Below are positions 8,629 through 17,735 of a DNA stretch of 64,000 nucleotides, piece after piece. The notes beneath the pieces were generated by a model. That model searched no databases. It was not told the origin of the DNA and worked only from the letters and a program-made list of their open reading frames with translations. Every line of letters begins with the position of its first letter. The first letter of the stretch is position 1. This stretch comes from Candidatus Bathyarchaeota archaeon (GTDB lineage: Archaea > Thermoproteota > CALKCG01 > B24 > DRYS01). A program made the position numbers and the translations under genes. The DNA lies in the NCBI GenBank assembly GCA_025058595.1, contig JANXEK010000004.1:1-64000 (forward strand). Reading direction: 5' to 3'.

Positions 8629-9425
8629 ATGAGGTTACATGTAGTAGAGGGTTTAAGATAGCTTTAGCAGGGAAGGGTGGTGTAGGTAAGACTTTGATAG
8701 CTGGATCGTTAGCTAGACTCCTAGCTAGGGATGGCTATAAAGTTCTAGCTATAGATGCTGATCCAGCTATGAATCTATATAGACAGCTTGGGATAGATTC
8801 GAAGATTATCGAAGGTGTAAAGCCGGTATTAGAGGATTCTAAGCTCGTAGATGAGAGGGTTAATATAGGTTCAGGGCTACTCATACTAACACCTAGAGTG
8901 GATGATGTAATCGGAAGGTACGGTGTGGAGGGTAGGGATAACGTTGTACTCGTTAGGCTTGGGACTATAAGGTATGGTGGGTCTGGATGTATGTGTCCTG
9001 CTAACGCTCTACTGAGAGCTATACTATCCTATATACTGCTATCTAGGGATGAAGCCGTAGTAGTGGATCTTGAAGCAGGTCTAGAACCTTTAGGGCGTGG
9101 TACCGTGGAAGCTGTGGATCTTCTAATATCTATAACTGAACCTACGCCTCAATCCATAGATACGTGTAGGAGGGTAGCTAAACTAGCTTCAGATCTAGGA
9201 TTGAAGAGTATAGGATATGTAGCGAATAAGGTTAGCGATGAGAAGGATATCGAGTATATAGAAAGTTCGCTCGAATCCAGTATATTAGCCGCTATACCCT
9301 TCGATAGATCCGTTACAGAAGCCGAGAAGCTCGGTATACCGTTGCTAGATTATGCGCCGAACTCTACCGTCGTTAAAGCGCTTATAGAGCTTAAAGATAA
9401 GGTTAAAGATCTATGTCGACGGTGA
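8629..9425 (+). CDS. CooC-like MinD/ParA-type ATPase, N-terminus needs a -1 frameshift
   Basis: This is a P-loop ATPase of the CooC/AcsF group that helps insert nickel into CO dehydrogenase/acetyl-CoA synthase. Motifs are the deviant Walker A GKGGVGKT, IDADPAMNL, the CooC hallmark SGCMCPANALLRA (Cys-x-Cys), and VVVDLEAGLEPLGRGT. The frame carrying the P-loop has no ATG, GTG or TTG before the P-loop. The ATG at 8629, behind the Shine-Dalgarno GGGGGTG, is in the next frame and hits TAG after ten codons. The two frames meet at GGGTTTA, a -1 slippery heptamer. I start the feature at that ATG. A lost base in the MAG, or an unusual start, is equally possible. acyP follows 8 nt later. Confidence 0.75.
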
Positions 9426-9433
9426 TATAACCT

Positions 9434-9715
9434 ATGGCTAGATATGCTAGAGCTCATATTTTCGTATCAGGTAGAGTTCAGGGTGTCTTCTTCAGAGCTA
9501 ACGCTAGGAGGGAGGCTTTAAAGCTCGGGGTTAAAGGTTGGATTAGAAACCTGCCTGATGGTAGGGTTGAAGCCGTCGTAGAGGGTGAGGAAGATAAGGT
9601 TAGGATGATGATCGAATGGTGTAAAAAAGGTCCTCCAGGAGCTGTAGTATCCAAGATAGAGGTGTACTGGGAGCCTTATAGAGGGGAGTATAGATCCTTC
9701 GATATCGCATGGTAA
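9434..9715 (+). CDS. acyP: Acylphosphatase
   Basis: A 93-residue acylphosphatase, which hydrolyses carboxyl-phosphate bonds. It shows the full family signature: [16 protein letters not shown] (the phosphate-binding Arg in FFRA) and [17 protein letters not shown] (the catalytic Asn in RNLPDG). Length is standard. It is 8 nt downstream of the CooC-like gene in the same direction. The physiological substrate is unknown, as for most of the family. Confidence 0.95.
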   Translation: MARYARAHIFVSGRVQGVFFRANARREALKLGVKGWIRNLPDGRVEAVVEGEEDKVRMMIEWCKKGPPGAVVSKIEVYWEPYRGEYRSFDIAW

Positions 9716-9817
9716 TACCTAACTCTCCATATTTACTTCAAGTAAAGCACCTGATCGGGGGAGGGCTAAGGTTTAAGATATAAGTTCATCGTAAAGATGA
9801 TTCGGTGTATGTAGGGG

Positions 9818-11551
9818 TTGAAGTCTTGGTTTAGGTTGAAGATACCTTTAGATGGGTTCTGGAAGTTTAGGGTAGACAAGGATCTCGTAGGCGATAGGGA
9901 TGGATGGTTCTACGGCTTCGATTCTACAGATCTGATCTACGTCCCATCATCGTGGAATGAGCAAAACCCAGATTGGGATCAGTTTAGCGGTGTAGCATGG
10001 TATCAGAAGGATTTTCATGTAGGTAGAGAGTTTGATGGGAAGATAGCATGGGTAGTATTTGAAGGTGCAGGTTATAGGGTTAAAGCTTGGGTTAACGGAA
10101 GCTTGCTCGGGGAGCATGAAGGATCGTTCACGAAGTTTAAGTATAGGTTTGACGGGTTGAAGATCGGAGCGCTTAATAGGATAGTTGTTAGGATCGATAA
10201 TTCTCCGTCGATCGGAAACCTCCCGCCATCTGTAAGTTTCAACGTATCTGCTTTCGACTTCTTCCACTACGGAGGTATACATAGACCTGTATACCTAGAG
10301 TTCGCTAACAGATGCTATATCGATGACGTAACCGTATATACCGATGATAGAGGTTATCTGAAAGCCTTGATAGATATAGTTTCGGATAGATCCCTCGATC
10401 TAAAGATATCGTTAGCTAGTAAGGATCTATCTATGGTCGTACATGAAGAGGTTGTAACCGGTGTACGTAGCGGTAGGTTTACCTATGAGAAGGTATTTGA
10501 CGGTGTTAAACCTTGGAGTCCAGATGAACCGAACCTATATAACCTGATACTAGAGTTACGTTCCGGTAGTGGTATCGAGGATTCCGTATATGAACGTATA
10601 GGTTTCAGAAGCGTTAGTATTAGGGATGGCAGAATATACCTTAACGGTAAACCCATCTTCCTTAAAGGCTTCGGTAGACATGAAGATTTCCCTATCTTCG
10701 GTAAGACTCTACCCGGCCCTGTACTCGTAAGGGATTTCTATCTTATGAAGAAGATCGGAGCTAATTCGTTCAGGACATCGCATTACCCGTATTCTAACGA
10801 GCACCTCGATATGGCTGATGAATTCGGCTTCCTAGTCATACTAGAACCTCCTCTATGCTACTCCGCACTCGATCGTATAATCGGTAGGGATGAGGTGGCG
10901 AAGCTATTCGGTAGCGATGAATACCTAGCTAAAGCTAAGAACGTTATCTCTGAGATGGTTAGGGAGCATAAGAATAGGCCATCGGTTATAATGTATAGCA
11001 TCACGAACGAGCCGCCGAGCGATATACCTGAAGTCGCTGATTTCATAGGTAAGCTATCCACGTATTTCAAGGAGGTGGATCCATCTAGGCTTTTAACATT
11101 CACGTCTCATAGAACAGTTAGGGATCTAGCTCTAAGCTATGTAGATGTTATATCCCTGAACTTTTACCGGGGATGGTACTCTCATTGGGGTGATATAGGT
11201 GCAGGGGTCGATGCTATGCTCGTAGAATTAGAGGATATCCATAAGAGGTATCCCGGTAAACCGATAATCATAACGGAGTTCGGAGCAGATGCTATCGTAG
11301 GGCTGCATAGCGATCCGCCACAGATGTGGTCCGAAGAATATCAAGCCGAGTTTATAAGGAGGTATATCGAAAGCTTATCCGCGAAAGATTATGTAGTAGG
11401 TCTTCACGTATGGGTTTTCGCAGATTTCAGAACACCGCAGAATCCTATGAGAAGCGTACTGAATAGGAAAGGGGTTTTCACTAGAGATAGACAGCCTAAG
11501 ATCTCTGTACCTGTTATCTCCTCGCTTTTCAGCAAGCTTAGATTAGCGTAG
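9818..11551 (+). CDS. Glycoside hydrolase family 2 (beta-glucuronidase/beta-galactosidase-like)
   Basis: A 577-residue GH2 retaining glycosidase: N-terminal jelly-roll sugar-binding domain (residues 1-170), Ig-like domain (about 170-265), then a TIM barrel. The acid/base is E398 in SITNEPP and the nucleophile E487 in ITEFGAD. HYGGIHRPVYL and GFGRHEDFPIFGK are GH2 signatures, the latter closest to beta-glucuronidases. No signal peptide, so it is cytoplasmic. The TTG start at 9818 follows GTAGGGG, with a TATA-like TTTAAGATATAAG about 35-45 nt upstream. Substrate uptake could involve a transporter elsewhere. Confidence 0.88.
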   Translation: MKSWFRLKIPLDGFWKFRVDKDLVGDRDGWFYGFDSTDLIYVPSSWNEQNPDWDQFSGVAWYQKDFHVGREFDGKIAWVVFEGAGYRVKAWVNGSLLGEHEGSFTKFKYRFDGLKIGALNRIVVRIDNSPSIGNLPPSVSFNVSAFDFFHYGGIHRPVYLEFANRCYIDDVTVYTDDRGYLKALIDIVSDRSLDLKISLASKDLSMVVHEEVVTGVRSGRFTYEKVFDGVKPWSPDEPNLYNLILELRSGSGIEDSVYERIGFRSVSIRDGRIYLNGKPIFLKGFGRHEDFPIFGKTLPGPVLVRDFYLMKKIGANSFRTSHYPYSNEHLDMADEFGFLVILEPPLCYSALDRIIGRDEVAKLFGSDEYLAKAKNVISEMVREHKNRPSVIMYSITNEPPSDIPEVADFIGKLSTYFKEVDPSRLLTFTSHRTVRDLALSYVDVISLNFYRGWYSHWGDIGAGVDAMLVELEDIHKRYPGKPIIITEFGADAIVGLHSDPPQMWSEEYQAEFIRRYIESLSAKDYVVGLHVWVFADFRTPQNPMRSVLNRKGVFTRDRQPKISVPVISSLFSKLRLA

Positions 11552-11605
11552 GGTAAAGTTTATAGGGTTAAATAGTAGATCCCCTCCTACTCGTCAGGGG
11601 GTGTA

Positions 11606-12316
11606 TTGGTGCCTATCGAGAAGGGTTCATTCATACTAGTCGACTATACGGTCACAGTTAAAGAGACTGGTGAACCCGTGGAGACTACGATGGAGGAGGA
11701 TGCTAAACAGCTAGGTATATATAGGGCTGGAGAGGTTTACGAGCCTAGACTAGTAGTCGTAGGTGAAGGTTGGGTTTTCAAAGGTGTCGAGGAAGCTCTA
11801 CCGAATCTTAAACTTGGTGAGCCTATAGTCGTGGAGGTTCCACCTGATAAAGGTGTAGGTCCTAGGGATCCATCTAAGATTCGTATGATGCCTCTAAGAA
11901 GATTTCCTAGAGATTCTAGACCTAGGATCGGGGATAGAGTGGAGGTGGATGGACGGGTAGGGATCGTAAGAGCTATAGGGGCTGGGAGGGTTCAAGTAGA
12001 TTTCAACCATCCACTCGCAGGTAAGACCCTAGTTTACAAGATGATCTTAAGGAAGATCTTAGAAAGTATCGAAGAGAGGGTTGGATACCTTTTGAAGCGT
12101 AGGCTTCCAGGGATAGATATTAGTAGAACTATCGTTAGGATAACTGATCGTAGGGTTGAGGTGGAGCTTCCGAGCGATCTACAACTCGCTGAAGGTATTC
12201 AGCTAGCTAAAAGAGGCTTCGCCATGGATGTAGCTAGATATATAGAGGGTATAGATGAGGTTGTATTCGTAGAGAGGTATAAAGCTGAAGCTAGGAGGAT
12301 GGAATCATCGAGCTAG
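11606..12316 (+). CDS. FKBP-type peptidyl-prolyl isomerase (SlyD-like)
   Basis: 236 residues with an N-terminal FKBP domain: GSFILVDYTVTVKETGEPVETT, then YEPRLVVVGEGWVFKGVEEALPNLKLGEP and, after the inserted flap domain, GKTLVYKMILRKI. This is the long archaeal SlyD/FKBP26-like form with an extra C-terminal domain of about 80 residues. It catalyses prolyl isomerisation and has chaperone activity. The start is TTG at 11606 or GTG at 11609, both just behind AGGGGGTG. The stop overlaps the convergent UPF0179 gene by 4 nt. Confidence 0.9.
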   Translation: MVPIEKGSFILVDYTVTVKETGEPVETTMEEDAKQLGIYRAGEVYEPRLVVVGEGWVFKGVEEALPNLKLGEPIVVEVPPDKGVGPRDPSKIRMMPLRRFPRDSRPRIGDRVEVDGRVGIVRAIGAGRVQVDFNHPLAGKTLVYKMILRKILESIEERVGYLLKRRLPGIDISRTIVRITDRRVEVELPSDLQLAEGIQLAKRGFAMDVARYIEGIDEVVFVERYKAEARRMESSS

Positions 12317-12747
12317 ATAGGCTTCAATAGAACCTTAACTTTAAACCCATAGTATCTGCATGGAAACCTTTCCCCATACACTTCTGCCACCTTATACTTA
12401 GCTCCATCCTCCAACCCCTCAGCATAGCATAGATCGAAAGCTGGACATAGCTTCTCCCCGCATCCCTCCAACCTGATAGTTACCACAGCATCTCTTATAG
12501 CTTGTTTAATTGTTACTGCAGATTCTATAGATGCTTCTTCCAGCTCAACCAACACAGCTTCACCGTGAAGCCTGCATGGAAACCTCTTACCCCTCACGGA
12601 TACTACCCTATAGAGTCTGCCGGGTTTAAGTCTACCGAAGCATGTATCCCGGTAGCCGCATTCATGGCATACGTTAGGTATACCTATGAATCGGAATGTA
12701 TAGCCTGAGTTAGCTTCAGCGATGCCACAAAGTGATGGGAACCTCAT
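12313..12747 (-). CDS. UPF0179 family protein
   Basis: A 144-residue archaeal UPF0179 protein of unknown function. It consists of two similar cysteine-rich halves. CHECGYRDTCFGRLKPGRLY and RGKRFPCRLHG are mirrored by CGEKLCPAFDLC and YGERFPCRYYG, so I infer a duplicated metal-binding module. Families of this type are archaea-restricted, supporting the taxonomic call. It is soluble with no export signal and is convergent with the FKBP gene. Confidence 0.85.
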   Translation of the reverse strand: MRFPSLCGIAEANSGYTFRFIGIPNVCHECGYRDTCFGRLKPGRLYRVVSVRGKRFPCRLHGEAVLVELEEASIESAVTIKQAIRDAVVTIRLEGCGEKLCPAFDLCYAEGLEDGAKYKVAEVYGERFPCRYYGFKVKVLLKPI

Positions 12748-12792
12748 ACGAATATGTATCTGACGGTGTAGCCTATAAGTATTGATGTTCGG

Positions 12793-14331
12793 CTAGGTAA
12801 GGATCGTATAGATGTATACGGTTAAACCTAGCATAGAGGTTAAAGCTAAGCTATATCCTATCAATCTACGCATAACCAATCCTTCATATCCTTTCAATCC
12901 TACAGCCGATAAACCTATAGCTATACTTTGTAGCGATACCATCTTACCTAGCACCCCCCCAGCTGCGTTTAGACCAGTCGTTATGTACGGCGTTATACCT
13001 AGCATCTCGGCAGTCATCCTCTGGAGGCTCCCGAATAGGGCATTAGAACCTGTTTCGGATCCGCTTACGAACGTACCGATCCATCCTATAAATCCCGATA
13101 GGATAGGGTAGAATGGACCCGTATACGATAACGTATACCCTAGGGTTAACGATAAACCTGTATAGTTCATGAGGAAAGCTAAACCTAGGATCTCCATGAT
13201 CGTTAATACAGCATACATCATCCTCCTCCATGTACCTATATACAGTTTAGCTACGGTCGAAGGTTTTAAACCGTATATGTATGCTACGATTAGAGCTGAG
13301 GCTAGAGCTATCGTTCCATGAGCTACGGGTTGTAGTTCGTAGATCGCCGTAGCTAGGGTACCGTAGAGCGGTATATAGATAGATCCGTGTAAGCCTGCTA
13401 CGTAGATCTTCACACAGAATAGCCTGTATAATCCTGTCGATACGGAAAGCCCCATAGCGCTTGAAACGATAATCCAAGGTATCCATCCATCTAAACCTAT
13501 AGATCCTATTCCACTCTTAAACCTAGCTTTCACGTAGAGTATAGTCGCTAGTATGGAAGCTATAGGTGCTAGTATACCTGAGAGACGTGGATCGAAGAAC
13601 ATCGATACCATGTACATGGATACAGCTAACGTTACCCCGGCTAACAACCCCACTCCATAGATACTATGATCTAGTTCACGGTTAGAAGCTATCCAGACGA
13701 TGAGTAACGCTACAGCTACCGATATAGGCATGAGCTGTAGCGAGAGGTGTATACATATGGGTTTTAGATCCAGGTTCGATACCATACTCAACGTTTCTAC
13801 AGGTACACCTAGACTCGCGAACGGTACCGTTACGGTATTCGCTATAAGCGATATACATACCGCATCTATAGGTTTAAACCCTAAGCTTACTAGTAGAGTG
13901 GATGATATAGCGATAGGGAATCCGTACCCATCTACACCTTCTATAAGCCCTCCTAGTAGGAATGCTATAAAGAGAGCGTAGAGACCCCTAGAATTCGGTA
14001 GGCTATTCTTCATCCAATCAGTAAGTTTTCCTATACATCCACACTCGCTAGCTACGTTATACAAGAATATAGCGTTCACGACTATCCATGATATAGGCCA
14101 TAAACCGAACATCAAGCCGTAGATATAGCTCGAAAAAACTACGCGTAGCGGCGCCCTATATATCGTAAGGGATACAGCGAAGCATAGGATAGACGATAGT
14201 AGAGCAGCTTTCCAACCTGGAAACTTGAATATACAGAGCAGGATTATAAGCGATAGTATAGGTATAAGCGAAGCTAGACATGATAGAGGGAGGGCCCCGA
14301 TCGGATCCAACGGCTGTACCCACATATCCAT
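12793..14331 (-). CDS. L-lactate permease family transporter
   Basis: A 512-residue membrane protein with about thirteen hydrophobic segments. The N-terminal MWVQPLDPIGALPLSCLASLIPI is the typical LctP beginning. The loop GLIEGVDGYGFPIAI and the C-terminal GWIGTFVSGSETGSNALFGSLQ carry conserved polar residues of the lactate/glycolate permease family (proton or sodium symport). No lactate dehydrogenase sits next to it, so lactate versus glycolate is open. It stands alone, with MTHFS upstream after a gap of about 110 nt. Confidence 0.9.
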   Translation of the reverse strand: MDMWVQPLDPIGALPLSCLASLIPILSLIILLCIFKFPGWKAALLSSILCFAVSLTIYRAPLRVVFSSYIYGLMFGLWPISWIVVNAIFLYNVASECGCIGKLTDWMKNSLPNSRGLYALFIAFLLGGLIEGVDGYGFPIAISSTLLVSLGFKPIDAVCISLIANTVTVPFASLGVPVETLSMVSNLDLKPICIHLSLQLMPISVAVALLIVWIASNRELDHSIYGVGLLAGVTLAVSMYMVSMFFDPRLSGILAPIASILATILYVKARFKSGIGSIGLDGWIPWIIVSSAMGLSVSTGLYRLFCVKIYVAGLHGSIYIPLYGTLATAIYELQPVAHGTIALASALIVAYIYGLKPSTVAKLYIGTWRRMMYAVLTIMEILGLAFLMNYTGLSLTLGYTLSYTGPFYPILSGFIGWIGTFVSGSETGSNALFGSLQRMTAEMLGITPYITTGLNAAGGVLGKMVSLQSIAIGLSAVGLKGYEGLVMRRLIGYSLALTSMLGLTVYIYTILT

Positions 14332-14444
14332 AACGGTTACAGTCTAGACTAGATATCCTCCTTATAAATGACGCTCCATACAGTTGAAGGATCATTTAAT
14401 GCTACGCTACCTAACACCCGCTAACCTAAGGAGGCTATGACACA

Positions 14445-15059
14445 TCATCGAAATCTATACCTGTATAGCAGCTTGGTCGGTGTAGCTACTATATCTACTT
14501 TCACATCGTGTTCTTCGATAGGGATCTTATCTACGAGTTGTAGATCGTGGATGGTAGTAGCTACGGGTATATATCCGTAGAGACTTCTAGCTAGGGAGAT
14601 CTCTCTATCTCCGTACCCTCCGCCCTTCCCTAACCGGTTGAATTCCCTATCGACCGCTACGCATCCGGTTACTATAAGGTCTGGTTTCGGAGGTTTATCT
14701 ACTATGAAGCCTAGCTTGAACGCTCCCTTTATCGTCGATGCATAGCTCTCTCCCCCTCCGATTCTAGATGGATCTACGATTATGAATCCACTCCTAAGTC
14801 TAGGTGTAGCCATAACTACGATCTTACCCTGCTTTAAAGCATTCTCTCTTACAGGTTTCTGAGCATAATCCGGGTTAGCTAGGATGGTGGAGCTCCTCCT
14901 CCACTCCTCGGTATATGTTAACCTAGCTGCAGCCTGCTTAGATCCCTCGAAATTCGGTATACGCCCATAGCATGGTAGGGGGTATCTAGCAACCCTCCTC
15001 TCCTCGAGTAGATTCCAGATAATCCTCCTCAGATTCTCCTTAGATTCGACGATACCCAA
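14445..15059 (-). CDS. 5-formyltetrahydrofolate cyclo-ligase family protein
   Basis: A 204-residue protein of the MTHFS family, which converts 5-formyl-THF to 5,10-methenyl-THF with ATP. N-terminal helices end in YTEEWRRSSTILANPDYAQKPVRENALKQGK, and the C-terminal signature is LGKGGGYGDREISL. In archaea the substrate may be a modified folate, and some members are not true MTHFS, so I keep the family name. It begins 3 nt after the stop of the m5C methyltransferase gene, suggesting co-transcription. Confidence 0.88.
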   Translation of the reverse strand: MGIVESKENLRRIIWNLLEERRVARYPLPCYGRIPNFEGSKQAAARLTYTEEWRRSSTILANPDYAQKPVRENALKQGKIVVMATPRLRSGFIIVDPSRIGGGESYASTIKGAFKLGFIVDKPPKPDLIVTGCVAVDREFNRLGKGGGYGDREISLARSLYGYIPVATTIHDLQLVDKIPIEEHDVKVDIVATPTKLLYRYRFR

Positions 15060-15062
15060 GGA

Positions 15063-16409
15063 TCAAACCCTCCTTATAACAGCTACGAAGAAACCGTTAC
15101 ATAAATCTCTATGAGGATATAGCCTTCTAGCATGGATTAATCCTCTAAGCCCATCCGATCCTAGGATCATCTTAGGTTTAGATAAGTAGAATTCAGGGTT
15201 TAATCTGAGAAACCTCTCCAACACTAATTCATTCTCTTCTAAAGTCAAACTACACGTCGAATACACTATACGTCCACCAGATCTCACGTATCTAGCTGCA
15301 GATTCTAATAATTCATATTGGAGCTTAGCGAATCTAGCTATCCGTTTATACGTTAACCTCCATTTAAAAGCTGGATCCCTATGCAGTATACCTGTACCTG
15401 AGCATGGAGGATCTAGTAGGATCGCATCGAACTTTACATCTGCTAACGGTAGATATCTACCATCAGCTACGATCATATTCGTATCTACGGTAGAAAGCTT
15501 CATCGTAAAACTCTTCATCAGATGGATCCTCTTAACAGATACATCTACGGATAATACGTCAATCTTACCACCCACCATCTGAAGTAAATAGCTAGTTTTA
15601 ACTCCAGGTGCTGCGCATAGATCGAGTATACGTTCACCTGGCTTAGGATCTAGGAGAGCTACCGAATAGCAGCTTGACAGATCCTGTATGCATATCAACC
15701 CATCACGATAAGCCCTAGATGATGGTATAGGCTTCTCATAGCTCTCAAGAGCGTACACGTAAGGTATACCATCGATCGGTCTAAGCTTAAACCCTTCATC
15801 CTCGAGTATCTTCAAACAATCCTCCACGCCTATCTTGAACGTGTTAATCCTAACGTAGATTCTAGGCTCAGCTTGAAACCCCTCAACCACTTCCAACGCT
15901 AACCCCCTACCTAGAATCTTCTCTAGATACTCTATAAGCCATCTAGGCTGTCTATACTTTAGAGCTATCCTATCCAGCTCGTGGAGCTTAGTTTGATCGT
16001 AGCTTGAATATACTATCCGACCTAAATACGGCTCTATCGGTTGAAGAATTCTCCATCCGTAGATTGACCTGAAAGCCGATATGTAATCCGATACGCTATA
16101 TCTAGATCGGGAGGGCTCCACCCTAAACTCATATACTACCACCCTAAGTATGTTTTTAAGAATTGACGGCAGCCTCTCATAGTATCCGCTGCCTACTATC
16201 GATTCAGCTATAGCATCTACTAAGTTTAAGCTTTTAATAGATTCGTATACTATCCTGTAAGCCATACGTAGAGCTTCGATACCTGAAACGTTATGTTCCT
16301 TAGAAGCCTTGTAGAATGCCGATTTAACGCTAGCCTTCTTAGACTCCACTATCTCTAGAGCCTCAACCGCTATCCTTAGAGCATCTGCTAGCAAGAACGT
16401 ATTATGCAA
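15063..16409 (-). CDS. RsmB/NOP2-family RNA (cytosine-5)-methyltransferase with NusB-like domain
   Basis: 448 residues. The N-terminal 150 residues are helical and NusB-like, as in bacterial RsmB. The C-terminal catalytic domain has SAM motif I LDLCAAPGVKTSYLL, motif IV DAILLDPPCSGTGILHRDP with the PPC cysteine that resolves the covalent intermediate, and motif VI STCSLTLEENE whose TCS cysteine is the nucleophile. It methylates cytosine C5 in rRNA or tRNA; the exact site cannot be read from sequence. It is divergent from gar1-TFB. Confidence 0.88.
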   Translation of the reverse strand: MHNTFLLADALRIAVEALEIVESKKASVKSAFYKASKEHNVSGIEALRMAYRIVYESIKSLNLVDAIAESIVGSGYYERLPSILKNILRVVVYEFRVEPSRSRYSVSDYISAFRSIYGWRILQPIEPYLGRIVYSSYDQTKLHELDRIALKYRQPRWLIEYLEKILGRGLALEVVEGFQAEPRIYVRINTFKIGVEDCLKILEDEGFKLRPIDGIPYVYALESYEKPIPSSRAYRDGLICIQDLSSCYSVALLDPKPGERILDLCAAPGVKTSYLLQMVGGKIDVLSVDVSVKRIHLMKSFTMKLSTVDTNMIVADGRYLPLADVKFDAILLDPPCSGTGILHRDPAFKWRLTYKRIARFAKLQYELLESAARYVRSGGRIVYSTCSLTLEENELVLERFLRLNPEFYLSKPKMILGSDGLRGLIHARRLYPHRDLCNGFFVAVIRRV

Positions 16410-16522
16410 TCTCCGCTTACGCTTCTATAAGGTTTTACCTTACCGGATTTTAAAGCTTAAGCATATACCCTCAAGTATAGTCCGCTATCCATCCATACGT
16501 TAGCTAGGGAAAGTTTATCTTC

Positions 16523-16795
16523 ATGTATAGCTTAATTAAAGTCTGTTCATCCTTGCAGCGTCTAGGAGTTATAATCCACATATCTAAGAATCATAATATC
16601 GTAGTGAAGCTTGAAAGTATACCTAAGATCGGCGACTACGTTTTCGATCGAAACCTTAGAAAGATCGGTATCGTTAAAGATATAATCGGATCCACATCAT
16701 CCCCCTTCGCTCTCATCAGATGCGAACTTAAATCTCCGTCTCTCGAGAGTGGAGCTGCACTCTACTATTCTCCTCCACGTAGATCTAGGGGGTAG
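16523..16795 (+). CDS. H/ACA ribonucleoprotein protein Gar1
   Basis: Gar1 is the 90-residue beta-barrel subunit of archaeal H/ACA snoRNPs, which guide pseudouridylation with Cbf5, Nop10 and L7Ae. The core reads PKIGDYVFDRNLRKIGIVKDIIGSTSSPFALIRC, the family's signature with GxVxDIxGxxxxPF. TFB begins 8 nt after its stop, and this gar1-tfb pairing is common in archaea, which supports both calls. The intervening GGGGGTAG serves as the TFB Shine-Dalgarno. Confidence 0.93.
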   Translation: MYSLIKVCSSLQRLGVIIHISKNHNIVVKLESIPKIGDYVFDRNLRKIGIVKDIIGSTSSPFALIRCELKSPSLESGAALYYSPPRRSRG

Positions 16796-16803
16796 CTGGA
16801 TCC

Positions 16804-17718
16804 ATGTCGACCGAGGGTAAAGATATAGAGGTTATCTGCCCCCATTGTAAATCCCGCAACCTGATTTACGATTATGATAGAGCTGAGATCGTTTGTAGTA
16901 TATGCGGATCGGTTATAGACGATAAGCTTATGGATCCAGGTCCTGAATGGCGTGCGTTCGACGATGAACAGAAGGAGAGACGTACACGTGTAGGTGCTCC
17001 CATAACCTACGCCGTACACGATAAAGGTTTATCGACGATAATAGATATTAAGCTTAGAAGCGGTCTTCCGATAGGTAAACTAAACCAGTTTATGAATCTT
17101 AGAAGATTGCAGAGTCGTAGCCGTCTATCTAGCGCTAAGGATAGGAATCTAGCTCTAGCTCTTAGGACTATAATGGAGGTGGTATCAGCGTTAAACCTAC
17201 CTAAATCTGTCCTAGAGACTGCATCTGTAGTCTACCGTAAAGCTTTGGAGAATAATAGGGTTAAAGGTAGATCTATAAAGAGTATGGCTGCAGCCGCTGT
17301 ATACCTCGCATGCCATCTATGTAAGCATGCGAGAACTCTAGATGAACTATCGAGGATATCCATGATGGATAAGAAGGAGATAGGTAGAAGCTACCGTTCG
17401 CTTATAAAGGATCTTACGATAACGGTTACACCTATACCACCGAATAGTTACGTTAAGCATATAGCTAAACCTCTACAGCTCCCAGCTTCGGCTGAGCTTA
17501 TAGCGTATAGGATAGTAGAGATCGCTAGATCGCTCAGGATAACTAACGGAAAGAATCCCACCGGTATAGCCGCTGCAGCTTTGTATATGGCTTCGATTAT
17601 AAGTGGGTGTAGAAAGACTCAGAGGGAGATAGCTGAAGCTGCAAACGTCACAGAGGTAACCGTGAGGAATAGGTATGCAAACCTAGCTAGAGAGATCCAA
17701 GTCGATATATACGTGTAG
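16804..17718 (+). CDS. tfb: Transcription initiation factor B (TFB/TFIIB homologue)
   Basis: The 304-residue factor has the canonical layout: zinc ribbon CPHC...CSIC (Cys 12, 15, 31, 34), B-reader/linker GPEWRAFDDEQKERRTRVGAPITYA, then two cyclin-fold repeats of about 90 residues each. The C-terminal helix-turn-helix TEVTVRNRYANLAREI contacts the BRE. It recruits RNA polymerase to TBP-bound TATA boxes. It is probably co-transcribed with gar1. Only one TFB is in this window. Confidence 0.97.
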   Translation: MSTEGKDIEVICPHCKSRNLIYDYDRAEIVCSICGSVIDDKLMDPGPEWRAFDDEQKERRTRVGAPITYAVHDKGLSTIIDIKLRSGLPIGKLNQFMNLRRLQSRSRLSSAKDRNLALALRTIMEVVSALNLPKSVLETASVVYRKALENNRVKGRSIKSMAAAAVYLACHLCKHARTLDELSRISMMDKKEIGRSYRSLIKDLTITVTPIPPNSYVKHIAKPLQLPASAELIAYRIVEIARSLRITNGKNPTGIAAAALYMASIISGCRKTQREIAEAANVTEVTVRNRYANLAREIQVDIYV

Positions 17719-17735
17719 CGTAATCTATCTAAGCC

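Noticed and set aside
8598..8665. BHB intron in the cooC-like gene (a 17-nt removal would join ATG AGG to TTT AAG ATA)
   Set aside because: The frame would be restored, but I could not draw a 4-bp central helix with two 3-nt bulges at the needed cut sites. Slippage or a base error fits better.
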